The notes below the pieces were generated by a model. It was not told the DNA's origin. It made no database searches and saw only the letters and a program-made list of their open reading frames with translations. Positions 1 through 8,200 of a stretch of 17,624 nucleotides of DNA are shown here, one piece after another. The translations under genes and the position numbers were made by a program. The stretch lies in contig JBEDNN010000050.1 in the NCBI GenBank assembly GCA_041170585.1, positions 1 through 17,624 of the forward strand, given 5' to 3'. The stretch comes from JBDLSY01 sp041170585. Its GTDB lineage: Bacteria > Pseudomonadota > Gammaproteobacteria > Burkholderiales > Burkholderiaceae_C. Position 1 is the stretch's first letter; every line of letters starts with the position of its first letter.

Positions 1-2
1 TT

Positions 3-110
3 GGCATTGCTACTTTAATATGGTTAAAGTATATATTTCTAAAATTTTCTTAGCAAAATAAAGCTTGCGTAAGATAAAAAACACAATAACTATTTTTAAG
101 TAGCAATACC
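3..110 (+). mobile_element. 108-bp MITE-like element, left copy
   Basis: This non-coding element begins GGCATTGCTACTT and ends AAGTAGCAATACC, so its first 13 bases match the reverse complement of its last 13 with one mismatch. The inverted similarity continues imperfectly to about base 28 (22 of 28 by eye). It is identical over all 108 bases to the reverse complement of 17504-17611. The base pair before it is TT and the eight bases after it are TAATATTT, which is compatible with an 8-bp target duplication, but the window starts too late to show the left duplicate. It has no ORF, so it would need a transposase supplied in trans. It lies about 90 bp upstream of the TolA-like gene and could influence its transcription. 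Confidence 0.85.
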
Positions 111-200
111 TAATATTTAAATCATTACAACCGTATTTTTTAAGCCGTATAAAATCAAGCACTTATTTTTGTATACACAAGGTTTTGAGAAAAGTCTAAT

Positions 201-1163
201 ATGAGACAAGCAGATGATTCTTTAAATGTTACGCAATCTATTGCAAGCTGTGGCGATAAACCCGTCCCAATTGTAACGATAAAATATGCTTGGGTTTGGT
301 ATGCAGTATTGTCATTATATGGATTATCAATATTGCTTTTATTGGCACAAGGTTCACCTGTGCCTTTAACTAAAGCACCTATTATTCAAGCAGAGTTATG
401 GCAAGATTTACCTTCGCTACACACTGTATCAAACCCTATTTTTGCCTCTAATTCTGTAGATCTTCAGCCTAACTCTTCTATACAGATGGTTTCTACTTAT
501 GTACAAAAAAAGCCAAGTAATCCTAAAGTAGCTATTGCAAAAACAGTGTCAATAAAAGCATCTACAGCTATTTTAAAACCTGCTGATAAAGTCGTTGTTT
601 TGCCTGTAAAAAAATCAGTAGAAGTTAGTGTAGCATTTAAAAAAATTGATAAAAATAGTACTAAAAATACTGATAAAAATATTGATAAACCTATTGATAA
701 AAATAGTACTAAAAGTAGTGGTGAAAAAACTGATTCACTTAAAAATATAGCCGATTCTAAGGCTAAAGATACTATTGCAGCAGTGATTGCTAAAGAAGCT
801 GCATACCTTAAAAGAATCGAACAGATGAAGGCATTAGCCTCATCAAATGCTACTATAGCGTCTAATCGTCCACAAACCGCTAGCACTAGAGATTTGGGTG
901 CAGGCTGGGGAGAAAAACTTAAACAGTGTGTTCAACCTAACTTGCGTTATAGTGATGCGTCAGCTTCAAATCCACGGGTTGAATTTATGGTTAAGTTAAG
1001 TGTTGTAGGCTCACCTAGCAGTGTAAATTTAACAAAATCTAGTGGTAATAATGCTTATGATTTAGCTGTGGAACGTGCATTACGACGTTGTGATCCTTTT
1101 CCAAAACCAATATCAGGTGAATATCCATTGAGTATTAGAGTGGGATATAGCCTCAATAATTAA
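201..1163 (+). CDS. TolA/TonB-like cell-envelope protein
   Basis: The 320-residue protein has the layout of TolA and TonB energy transducers. A short cytoplasmic N-terminus is followed by one membrane segment (about residues 28-50, ending in a run of leucines). Then comes a long, low-complexity periplasmic stretch rich in Lys, Asp, Asn, Ser, Thr and Ala (about 100-225), with the unit IDKNSTK occurring twice. A compact C-terminal domain follows (about 232-318). That domain has the TolA-III/TonB-C pattern: a GWGEKLKQC start, a FMVKLSVVGSPSSV strand pair, a DLAVERALRRC helix and a PFPKP turn. Cys243 and Cys297 could form the disulfide known in E. coli TolA-III. No tolQRB or exbBD genes lie nearby, so its motor partner is unknown. 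The start has only a weak upstream ribosome site. The family assignment is good, but TolA versus TonB cannot be settled from sequence alone. Confidence 0.72.
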   Translation: MRQADDSLNVTQSIASCGDKPVPIVTIKYAWVWYAVLSLYGLSILLLLAQGSPVPLTKAPIIQAELWQDLPSLHTVSNPIFASNSVDLQPNSSIQMVSTYVQKKPSNPKVAIAKTVSIKASTAILKPADKVVVLPVKKSVEVSVAFKKIDKNSTKNTDKNIDKPIDKNSTKSSGEKTDSLKNIADSKAKDTIAAVIAKEAAYLKRIEQMKALASSNATIASNRPQTASTRDLGAGWGEKLKQCVQPNLRYSDASASNPRVEFMVKLSVVGSPSSVNLTKSSGNNAYDLAVERALRRCDPFPKPISGEYPLSIRVGYSLNN

Positions 1164-1225
1164 ATATTATGCCTTTACTTACATTTACATAGATAATATT
1201 ATTTAGAAATTTTAGAGATTATTAT

Positions 1226-1301
1226 TAATTTAAGCATCGTCTTATAATTTAAGCATCGTCTTATAATTTAAGCATCGTTCTATAATTTAAGCATCGTTCT
1301 A
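1226..1301 (+). repeat. 19-bp tandem repeat, four copies
   Basis: Four head-to-tail 19-bp units start at 1226, 1245, 1264 and 1283. The first two read TAATTTAAGCATCGTCTTA. The last two differ only near the end (GTTCTA instead of GTCTTA). The array sits 62 bp after the TolA-like stop codon, in the gap between that gene and the convergent cold-shock gene. There are no spacers, so it is not a CRISPR array. The gap 1164-1477 otherwise holds only the terminator at 1311-1354 and a palindrome at 1455-1474. Confidence 0.95.
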
Positions 1302-1310
1302 TAAAATGTT

Positions 1311-1354
1311 AAAAATCCCAATTAAAACTAGCGATAGCTTGTATTAATTGGGAT
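1311..1354 (-). terminator. Intrinsic terminator for the cold-shock gene
   Basis: A perfect 11-bp inverted repeat (ATCCCAATTAA at 1315-1325 and TTAATTGGGAT at 1344-1354) encloses an 18-base loop. Read on the minus strand, the stem is followed directly by a T-run at 1311-1315, which is the classic rho-independent arrangement. On the plus strand no T-run follows, so it serves mainly the minus-strand cold-shock transcript, whose stop lies about 125 bp upstream. Confidence 0.7.
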
Positions 1355-1454
1355 AAACTTTAAATAGCTTAATCTAAATTACTAATTTAATGTTGAAATT
1401 AACTTGGTAGTTAAATGAATCAGGCTATATTTATAGTTTTGTTTATGGCTTTAC

Positions 1455-1474
1455 TTACTTAATTGATTAAGTAA
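1455..1474. repeat. Palindrome just after the cold-shock stop
   Basis: TTACTTAATTGATTAAGTAA is an inverted repeat with 9-bp arms around a central TG, three bases beyond the cold-shock stop codon. No T-run follows on either strand, so it is a weak hairpin. It may protect the mRNA 3' end, or it may have no function. Confidence 0.45.
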
Positions 1475-1477
1475 ATA

Positions 1478-1843
1478 TTAATAGCCGCCACCGCCTTCAC
1501 GACGACCGCCACCACCAAAGCCGCCACCGCCTTCACGACGACCACCACCAAAGCCGCCACCGCCTTCACGACGACCACCAAAACTTTCACCGCCACCGTT
1601 ACCACCAGCAGGTGCACGACGACGCGCACCTTCAGGTTCTGGACCTGGCTTAATATCAGATGCTTGTGCGCCTTTTGGGCCTTGCTTTAACTCAAACGTG
1701 ACCGTTTGATTTTCGAACAAAACACGAAAACCAGACGATTGAATGTCAGAGAAATGTGCGAACAAATCTGGACCGCCTTCGTCGGGGGCGATAAAACCGA
1801 AACCTTTTGATTCATTGAACCATTTAACGATGCCTGTAGGCAT
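1478..1843 (-). CDS. Cold-shock-domain RNA-binding protein, RGG-rich tail
   Basis: The 121-residue protein binds single-stranded RNA or DNA. Residues 1-66 form a cold-shock domain with RNP1 (KGFGFI, 13-18) and RNP2 (DLFAHF, 26-31). Residues 67-121 form a Gly/Arg-rich tail with three GGRREGGGG-type repeats ending in GGY. The start at 1843 is chosen because AGGAG lies five bases upstream. An upstream in-frame ATG at 1876 would add 11 hydrophobic residues that do not belong to the fold. The E. coli CspA family is about 70 residues long, so the tail is an added module, like RGG tails that raise RNA affinity or drive chaperone activity. The gene is much richer in GC than its surroundings because of GGY and CGY codons. 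A long leader and a separate terminator suggest a monocistronic, possibly temperature-responsive transcript, which is an inference. Confidence 0.92.
   Translation of the reverse strand: MPTGIVKWFNESKGFGFIAPDEGGPDLFAHFSDIQSSGFRVLFENQTVTFELKQGPKGAQASDIKPGPEPEGARRRAPAGGNGGGESFGGRREGGGGFGGGRREGGGGFGGGGRREGGGGY
1484..1576 (-). repeat. Coding tandem repeat in the RGG tail
   Basis: Inside the cold-shock gene, three copies of a 23-bp core beginning GCCGCCACCGCCTTCACGAC on the plus strand start at 1484, 1520 and 1553, giving spacings of 36 and 33 bp. The copies are nearly identical at the DNA level, so the array could gain or lose units by slippage while staying in frame. Confidence 0.8.
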
Positions 1844-2258
1844 GAGAACTCCTGAAAATAACAATAAAAACCGCAAAACATGCGTACTTGCGAGCGCAAA
1901 GGTTGGATTACATGGCTAGTTTGGCAAGAACGCTTTGAAAAACTCTAAATGAGACCCAAAACACACAAGAACAATTTAGCGACAGTAGCTGTAAACCATT
2001 GCTACTTTCACAAGATACCCTATATTTTTTTATTGTGCAAGTAAAAAAACAAGTTTTTTAAAATTTTTTAAGGTTTTTAAGCTGATTACCAATGAAGTTC
2101 AACAATAATAAATAATTACAACCCATTACAAGTACTAAAATGTTATAAATGTTGTTTAAATACAAAGCTTAATTAACAGGCTACTGCACTAGTATAAATA
2201 TTATAAAAGTTAAAATTTAACATTACCTAATATGTTATTAATATGTTTTAATCAACTA
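1844..2258. other. Divergent intergenic region with cold-shock mRNA leader
   Basis: No gene is visible here. The part next to the cold-shock start (about 1870-1905) holds overlapping short inverted repeats such as CGCAAAACATGCG and TTGCGAGCGCAA. These could fold in the leader, as known for cold-shock mRNAs. A minus-strand TTGCAC and TATCTT pair spaced 17 bases apart around 2013-2041 is a weak promoter candidate. The rest is AT-rich and featureless. Confidence 0.35.
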
Positions 2259-2287
2259 TTGATAAGTTATTAAAAAAACAATATAAA
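2259..2287 (+). promoter_or_regulatory. Sigma-70-type promoter of prfA
   Basis: TTGATA (2259-2264) and TATAAA (2282-2287) are separated by exactly 17 bases, and each matches the consensus at five of six positions. Transcription would start near 2294, leaving a leader of about 20 bases before the prfA start. Confidence 0.6.
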
Positions 2288-2313
2288 TTATTTTATCTAC
2301 AACACGTAAAATA

Positions 2314-3411
2314 ATGACTATGGACATTACACTTTTATCACGATTAGACACACTTAGCCAACGACATGGCGACATTGCAGCACGGCTCAATGAACCTACA
2401 GTTACCAATGATATGAATAACTATCGAGCGCTGACTAAAGAACACGCTGATTTAGACATACTTATTTGTTTATACCGTCAATGGCAACAAGCACAAGCTG
2501 ACCTAAATACAGCAAAAATAATGAGTGAGGACTCTCAAACTTCAGAACTGCGTGAATTTGCTGCAGAAGAAATAAAAATAGCCCACCACCGTATGCTAGA
2601 GTTAGCAGTAGAGTTGCAGCTGGCTCTATTACCCAAAGACCCTAATGACGAACGCAATGTATTTTTAGAAATTCGTGCGGGTACAGGCGGTGATGAAAGT
2701 GCTTTGTTTTCTGCTGATTTATTGCGTATGTACACCCGTTATGCCGAACGTCAAGGCTGGCAAGTAGAGATTGTAAGCGCCAGCAGCAGTGATTTAGGCG
2801 GCTACAAAGAAGTCATTGTCCGACTTGCAGGACACAATGTATATAGCCAACTTAAATTTGAATCGGGTGGACACCGTGTACAACGTGTCCCGCAGACCGA
2901 AACCCAAGGGCGTATTCATACCAGCGCATGTACCGTTGCCGTATTACCAGAAGCCGATGAAATAGAATTAGTCAAGCTAAGTCCAGACGACATTCGGATT
3001 GATGTATTTCGTGCCAGTGGTGCGGGTGGACAACACATTAATAAAACTGAATCGGCTGTACGAATCACTCATTTACCTACAGGTATTGTGGCCGAATGTC
3101 AAGATGGCCGCAGCCAACATAGCAATAAAGCTAAAGCAATGCAAGTATTGGTGTCTAGAATTATGGCAAAACGCGAACAAGCAGCCCATGCCGAACAAGC
3201 CAGTGAACGAAAAGGTTTAATTGGCAGCGGTGATCGCAGTGACCGCATTCGTACTTATAATTTTCCACAAGGGCGCATGACTGACCACCGCATTAACCTG
3301 ACTTTATATAAATTAGACCAATTAATGGATGGTGATTTAAATGCTTTTTTTCAAACATTACGTGCCACTCATCAAGCTGACTTACTCGCCGAACTGGCAC
3401 AATCTAACTAA
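2314..3411 (+). CDS. prfA: Peptide chain release factor 1 (RF1)
   Basis: RF1 recognises UAA and UAG stop codons in the ribosomal A site and triggers release of the finished polypeptide. The 365-residue length is normal. The GGQ motif (238-240, within GAGGQHINK) places the catalytic loop in the peptidyl-transferase centre. The codon-reading tripeptide is PQT (193-195), fitting the PxT rule of RF1 and excluding RF2, which has SPF. The region RIHTSACTVAVLPE and the tail GSGDRSDRIRTYNFPQGR are near-universal RF1 blocks. A second ATG two codons in (2320) is an alternative start, and neither has a clear Shine-Dalgarno site. The usual downstream partner prmC/hemK, which methylates the GGQ glutamine, is absent here, so prfA stands alone behind its own promoter. 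Confidence 0.98.
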   Translation: MTMDITLLSRLDTLSQRHGDIAARLNEPTVTNDMNNYRALTKEHADLDILICLYRQWQQAQADLNTAKIMSEDSQTSELREFAAEEIKIAHHRMLELAVELQLALLPKDPNDERNVFLEIRAGTGGDESALFSADLLRMYTRYAERQGWQVEIVSASSSDLGGYKEVIVRLAGHNVYSQLKFESGGHRVQRVPQTETQGRIHTSACTVAVLPEADEIELVKLSPDDIRIDVFRASGAGGQHINKTESAVRITHLPTGIVAECQDGRSQHSNKAKAMQVLVSRIMAKREQAAHAEQASERKGLIGSGDRSDRIRTYNFPQGRMTDHRINLTLYKLDQLMDGDLNAFFQTLRATHQADLLAELAQSN

Positions 3412-3500
3412 TATTTCATGTATTTAAATTATTTATACTGAACTATTATCTTATCCAAATTATTTATCTACATTGTTTACACTAAATATATTTTTTATTT

Positions 3501-4133
3501 ATGCGATTAAATTATTCAAAATTATCTCTTGGTATAGTAAGCACTTTTTTAATTAGCTACAGTACTGTTTTGCAGGCTAAAACAACTGAAGCCTTAGTGA
3601 TTGACGCTTTAATTAGAGAGTTTAAAAGTATAACGACCAAAGCGCCTGCTACCGCAGAAGAAGAGTTTGGTTTTTCACCCGAAGGTTCAGCACGGGCTTT
3701 GATTTTAAAATTCATTGTTAGTACCACTAAAACCTTAGATATTATGTCCTATAGCTTTACGTCCGTAGAGATTACTGATGCCCTGATTGATGCGGTTAAA
3801 CGGGGGGTTAAAGTACGCTTAATCGCCGATCATAGATCTAACCTTAGTGAAGACCGCATTGGTGCATCACATAAAGCACTCACCCGCTTAGTCAAAGCAG
3901 GTGCACAAGTACGGACGATTAAAAAATATGCGATACACCATGATAAAGTGATGATTTCAGATGGTAAACACTTAGAAAATGGCAGCTTTAATTTTAGTGC
4001 TGCTGCACACACCAGTAATTCAGAAAATGTATCCGTCCGTTGGAATAATCCAAAGGCCGCCGCTATTTATACTGAACATTTTTTAAGCCGCTGGAATCAA
4101 GGGACTGTATTTTTAGGTACTGATAATATATAA
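3501..4133 (+). CDS. nuc: Secreted PLD-family endonuclease (Nuc type)
   Basis: The 210-residue protein matches the Nuc family of small, single-HKD phospholipase-D-fold nucleases, which act as homodimers, cut DNA without metal ions and are exported. An N-terminal signal peptide is visible (basic start, hydrophobic core about 9-22, likely cleavage after LQA at 26). The catalytic motif is H147-x-K149-x4-D154, followed by GSFNF (161-165). The blocks SPEGSA, MSYSFTS and NSENVSVRWN, and the ending SRWNQG, match the plasmid and Salmonella Nuc proteins throughout. Only one HKD motif is present, as expected for a dimer. The likely location is the periplasm or outside the cell, with a role in degrading incoming or scavenged DNA. 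It begins 89 bp after prfA and has no clear ribosome site. Confidence 0.9.
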   Translation: MRLNYSKLSLGIVSTFLISYSTVLQAKTTEALVIDALIREFKSITTKAPATAEEEFGFSPEGSARALILKFIVSTTKTLDIMSYSFTSVEITDALIDAVKRGVKVRLIADHRSNLSEDRIGASHKALTRLVKAGAQVRTIKKYAIHHDKVMISDGKHLENGSFNFSAAAHTSNSENVSVRWNNPKAAAIYTEHFLSRWNQGTVFLGTDNI

Positions 4134-4136
4134 CTC

Positions 4137-4180
4137 TTTTTTAATTTTTTAATTTTTTAATTTTTTAATTTTTTAATTTT
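4137..4180 (+). repeat. 8-bp tandem repeat TTTTTTAA, five copies
   Basis: Five exact units of TTTTTTAA run from 4137 to 4176 and fade into TTTT. The array starts three bases after the nuc stop codon. It is followed by inverted AAATAAAG / CTTTATTT sequences (about 4181-4209) that could form a weak hairpin. The T-rich strand is the coding strand of nuc, so the array may assist transcript ending. Confidence 0.9.
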
Positions 4181-4227
4181 AAATAAAGTCTTATTTAAAG
4201 CTTTATTTAAAATATTTCAAACAAACA

Positions 4228-4965
4228 ATGGCAATCACTCAATTTTTAACGGCCAATGTGCTGTTAAAGCGTGCTAAAGCACCCAATCCACGGCATCAAT
4301 TTATAGTATTGTGTGTGGGTACACTGTTTAGCATCGCTTGTTTTATATTGATTAATCCGTGGTATGGACTTATTAGTTTAGTCTTGACGGGCTTATTTAG
4401 CACCCTTGTCCCGATAGACCCCGATACCCGTGCAAAATACCTTGCAGGTGCAGCAGGCGAAGAATATGCACTGTCGCTGCTTAAACAACTGCCTGATAGT
4501 TTTACTGTGTTTAATCAAATTCATTTACCTAATCACCGTTCTAGCACAGGTAGTAATGAAGCTGATTTAATTGTGTGTGGGCCTAACGCAATTTTTATCA
4601 TTGAAGTTAAACACAATAAGGGCAGTATTCTGTGTGATGAACAGCAGATGCAATGGCAGATTTCAAAAATAGGCCGTAAAGGCACTGCTTACACAACGCA
4701 GATGCGTAACCCTGTTTCGCAGGTTAAACTGTTAAGCTGGCTGCTTAGCGAATATTTAAAGAAAAATGATATTAAGCCTTGGGTTCAAGGTCTTGTATTG
4801 TTTACCCACCCAACAGTCAATCTTAAAGGTTTAAATACGGTAATCTCATTGCCCGTTATTCAACCGCATCAGTTGCTTGGCTATATTCAATCGTTTCAAG
4901 CAAAAACAATCCCAAAGGCTTTAACTATTAGCCGTACTGTAAACGCTATTACATACTTACGGTAA
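4228..4965 (+). CDS. Membrane-anchored NERD-domain protein
   Basis: The 245-residue protein has two hydrophobic segments near its start (about 24-42 and 46-61), then a NERD (nuclease-related) domain from about 72 to 195. The domain shows the AGAAGEEYA entry motif (73-81) and a PD-(D/E)xK-like active centre: E111-A-D113 followed by E126-V-K128 in FIIEVKHNKG. A conserved NPVSQVK helix (161-167) follows. NERD domains are predicted DNA- or RNA-processing nucleases, and substrates are mostly unknown. The two membrane segments would hold the domain on the cytoplasmic face of the inner membrane. It follows the secreted nuclease on the same strand, and the pair could take part in handling foreign DNA, which is an inference. 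The stop is only ten bases from the end of the convergent LOG remnant. Confidence 0.85.
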   Translation: MAITQFLTANVLLKRAKAPNPRHQFIVLCVGTLFSIACFILINPWYGLISLVLTGLFSTLVPIDPDTRAKYLAGAAGEEYALSLLKQLPDSFTVFNQIHLPNHRSSTGSNEADLIVCGPNAIFIIEVKHNKGSILCDEQQMQWQISKIGRKGTAYTTQMRNPVSQVKLLSWLLSEYLKKNDIKPWVQGLVLFTHPTVNLKGLNTVISLPVIQPHQLLGYIQSFQAKTIPKALTISRTVNAITYLR

Positions 4966-4974
4966 TTGATATAT

Positions 4975-5204
4975 TTAATATTTACTACGTAACCATTCAT
5001 CACTGTTCATTGGTACGAAAGCATTCATTTTTACTAATAAGCCGGCACACCCGCCCCCGTATACTAAACGAATACCCCGCACCGCCAAGCCATAGCCCAC
5101 TTGTTTAGCGGCTTTAAAATAGGCAGGGTCAGTGCCTGAAGTGAACCGCAGTACACAGCAACCGATTGTATTGATGGTGTAGTATCGGTGGAAATAATAG
5201 GCAT
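4975..5204 (-). pseudogene. Frameshifted, truncated LOG-family gene remnant
   Basis: On the minus strand, an ATG at 5202-5204 opens a reading frame whose SVAVYCGS segment is the nucleotide-binding start of LOG-family (lysine-decarboxylase-like, Rossmann-fold) phosphoribohydrolases. Directly after this the frame must shift (about 5138-5145) to continue as SGTDPAYFKAAKQVGYGLAV, then RGIRLVYGGGCAGLL. That is the standard LOG sequence up to the glycine-rich loop. LOG similarity stops near 5040. The frame then reads on through an unrelated short tail to a stop at 4975-4977. A complete LOG protein is about 180-200 residues with a PGGxGTxxE motif; that motif and most of the protein are missing. This is therefore a dead gene with one frameshift and a lost C-terminal half. 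The shift could be one missing base or two extra ones. Confidence 0.85.
5028..5040. repeat. TTTTTACTAATAA motif, copy 1 (LOG breakpoint)
   Basis: This is the first of three copies of a motif whose core TTTA-CTAA-TAA can form a small hairpin. It lies exactly where LOG similarity ends in the remnant gene. The 13 bases recur at 5266-5278. Confidence 0.7.
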
Positions 5205-5226
5205 TTTTATAGTTATATTCTACAAA

Positions 5227-5240
5227 GTTTACTAATAAAC
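5227..5240. repeat. GTTTACTAATAAAC hairpin motif, copy 2
   Basis: A perfect inverted repeat with 5-bp arms and a CTAA loop. Its 3' side runs into AACCGATTGT (5238-5247), which is also found inside the LOG remnant at 5160-5169. The patch therefore looks like a joint between two parts of the LOG region. Confidence 0.65.
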
Positions 5241-5265
5241 CGATTGTTTTTAAATAATTTAATTG

Positions 5266-5281
5266 TTTTTACTAATAAAAA
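5266..5281. repeat. TTTTTACTAATAAAAA hairpin motif, copy 3
   Basis: A perfect inverted repeat with 6-bp arms around CTAA, 18 bp beyond the methylase stop codon. On the minus strand the stem could act as a weak 3'-end hairpin for the restriction operon. Confidence 0.6.
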
Positions 5282-5298
5282 TGTGTCTAATCTTATCT

Positions 5299-8200
5299 CT
5301 AACTTGTTGTTGAGTTTATTCTTGCAATGGTTTCACTTCTGCTGCTTGCTACCAAAATACGGTTGCGGATGGGGTTGTCTTTTTGTTGCAACTCGTAATA
5401 CACTTTTTGGATGATGGCTTTTTTATCTTTTACTTCAGTAATGTCTGGAAATGCTTTTTCGGTTACAAACTGCAAAACATCTATTGCTGCGGCTTTCATT
5501 TCATCGGCAAAATAGAGTTCGTACACCATCATATTTACCAAGTCTTCAAAAACTTGGCTTACCGTTGCATTACTCACTTTTTCTAAAATTGGTGGTTGTT
5601 TTGGGTCGTTTAGGTAAATGAGATATTCGGCAATTTTTTCGAAGGGTTTTGTGTTTTCTGTAGTTTTTATCGGAATATTTAATAATGGCTCTTTATCCAA
5701 CTGAAAATTATTGCCTTGCATTTTGCCTTTATTTCTCAACCAAAATTCAATTAACCTTGAATTGAGTAGTGCTGTTAAAAATTTATGATTGTCATTAAAT
5801 GACTTTATCACATAGAACGTAGCAGAAACATAAGCATCAAAATTGGTATAAGTAAATATAGGCTTGCCAACACATTTTCGTTGTGCAATAATTTTTTCGT
5901 CTTTAAAAAATCGTTCTTCTCTTGCTCTATGTAAGCCATAAGGTTTATTGTCAGATGTAATTACATTTTTAAATCTATCTAAATGTTTTTTGATATTCGG
6001 ATATGGTAAAACACTTGATGCATTTTTAAACGATGAATCTGTATAAATAAGCCACAAAGTGTTTTCGGGATTGCCATAATACCTATTAAAATTATCAGTA
6101 TTAAAATATGGCTTAATCAGTTCTTTTTCTTTTTGGTTTAAATCTAAAAGTTCTAATTCTTTTGATGTTAATCCGAATATGCCTTCATTTATTTCAAAGC
6201 TATTTCCTAATATTTTTTGATTTGCTTTGTTCAAAAAATCCTGCGGAAAAACCATTCCCTGAGCAACTTCCTTTTCAGAAAATCTATAATTAGCGACTGC
6301 TACTATTTCATTTAAAATTTCCTCATCAGTATTGGTATTGAAAGTAAACGCCTTTTCATTGTTAGCAGATGGGCTAATTTCGAATAAATATTTCTGAGCA
6401 TCTTTAATACTTAAATCAAAATCTAAAAATTCTGGCAAATCTTGCTTTCGTAAATTTTCGTTTTTTAGCAACGAATATTTAACTGGGTATTTGGTTAATG
6501 CTTTCTCTTTTTTAACCATATAAATCATTGTCTGAATACCTGCTGATTGAAAAACTTTGTAATTACCAAAATCAGTAAAAAGCAGTAATTTGTTTTTAGT
6601 TAGTATTTTTTCTCTTAATTTTGAAGCCCCTGCACTTGTAACCCAATTATTTTGAGCTATAAATGATTGAATACCATTTTCTTTTAATAAATCAAGGGTG
6701 CAACAAGCAAAACCGTACCATAAATCCATTTTCCCTTGATAGTATTTAGACTCTCTAAATCCATCAAAGACTGATTTATTTTTGTATTCTTTTATATAAG
6801 GTGGGTTGCCAATAACCACATCAAATCCACCTTGTTCAAACACATCCATAAAATACAAATGCCACAAGAAGTAAGGGCGTTCATCAGTTTCATGTATGTC
6901 TAGCAGTTGGGCTTTGGTATTTTGTAATGTGTTTAAATCCGTTACATAACCGTTATATTTTTTCTTTGCTGTGGTTTTGAGGTTTTTAGGGTTGTCTGCT
7001 TCACTAATCCAATGATGTAATTGGTCTTCTCGCAATTTTAGGTTGTACTCTATATGTGCTAATACTAGTCTATTTATTTGCTGACGTATGTCTTGTTTTT
7101 CTTTACTTACTTCAATCGTAAAAAATATTTTAATCAGGTCTTGGATTTTTTGGCTTGTACCAGACTGCGAAAATGTAATTTTCATTTGTTCGTCTGTTAA
7201 ATTGCCAAATAAATCTCTTTCGGGTTCGGTCATTAAAACATTATCTGTTAATTTGCCTATTTGGCTTAAATCAATCATTTGGAATGTTTCCAACAAACTA
7301 TTGCCCTGCATTATTTTATAATCCAAATTAGGCAATGGATGTGGGTTGAGTTCATCTACTACCAAAGAAAGCCAAAAACGAAGCTGGGCAATGTCCACAG
7401 CACCTTTTTCTAAATCCACTCCATAAATGGAATTTTGAATGATGTTCTTTTTTACATCGGCAGGTTTAAAATCTTGATTGGTTTTTAGATATGGATAAAT
7501 AAAGCGTTTGGCTTCAAAAATCTCTTGCAACATTCCAATCGGGAAAGCACCTGAACCAATGGCAGGGTCGCAAACTTTAATGTCGTCCAGTTTTTTATTG
7601 AGTAAAATGGCATTTTCCTTTTCAGCCAATAAAGGCGAAACGGTATGAAAGCGAATAAACTGTTCAATGTCTTTTTGCTCTTGAAATGTGTTGAGCAAAT
7701 ACTGAATCAAACTTTCCTTGCACATATATTGCACAATTTCTTTGGGCGTATAAAATGCTCCTTTGTCTCGGTTGTCTTCCAGTAGGTTTTCAAAAATATG
7801 CCCCAACATTTCAGGGTCAATGCCTACTTCGTGGTCGTCTGGGCTGTTTTCGTCAATGGTAAAATTGTATTGCTCAAAGAATTCCAACAATTCTTTAAAA
7901 TAATCGGCTGGGAAATCAATTTTTAAAGTGGCTTTGTTTTTTTCAGGTTCAAACAAACCGCCATTCAAATAAGGAACACGAGAGCCATTCAGTTTGCCCT
8001 TTAATCCTTTTACTTCAAAAGTATCGTTTGGTCTTTTGGTGTTGAGTGCTTCAAAAAACAAATGTGTAAGGCACTGACTTTGAAAATTTTCGGGTTTAGT
8101 AAAATCTTCAAACAGTTGTTGCATAAATCTTGGTTCGCCATCTATCCAGTCTTTTGTTTCGGGCGAACAACCCATCCAACCTTTTTTCTGTAAAAAATGC

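Noticed and set aside
497..886. Antisense ORF of 129 aa opposite the TolA-like gene
   Set aside because: It is a shadow of the Lys/Asp/Ser-rich linker; its hydrophobic repeats are the reverse reading of that low-complexity region and it has no ribosome site.
1226..1301. CRISPR array
   Set aside because: The 19-bp units are head to tail without spacers and no cas genes are present.
1997..2008. A third MITE remnant: CATTGCTACTTT matches the element's end
   Set aside because: No opposite end is found about 108 bp away and the flanking bases do not match; a 12-base match in AT-rich DNA can arise by chance.
4181..4227. Terminator after the nuc gene
   Set aside because: The AAATAAAG / CTTTATTT arms are all A/T with one G-C pair and no following T-run, so the hairpin would be very weak.
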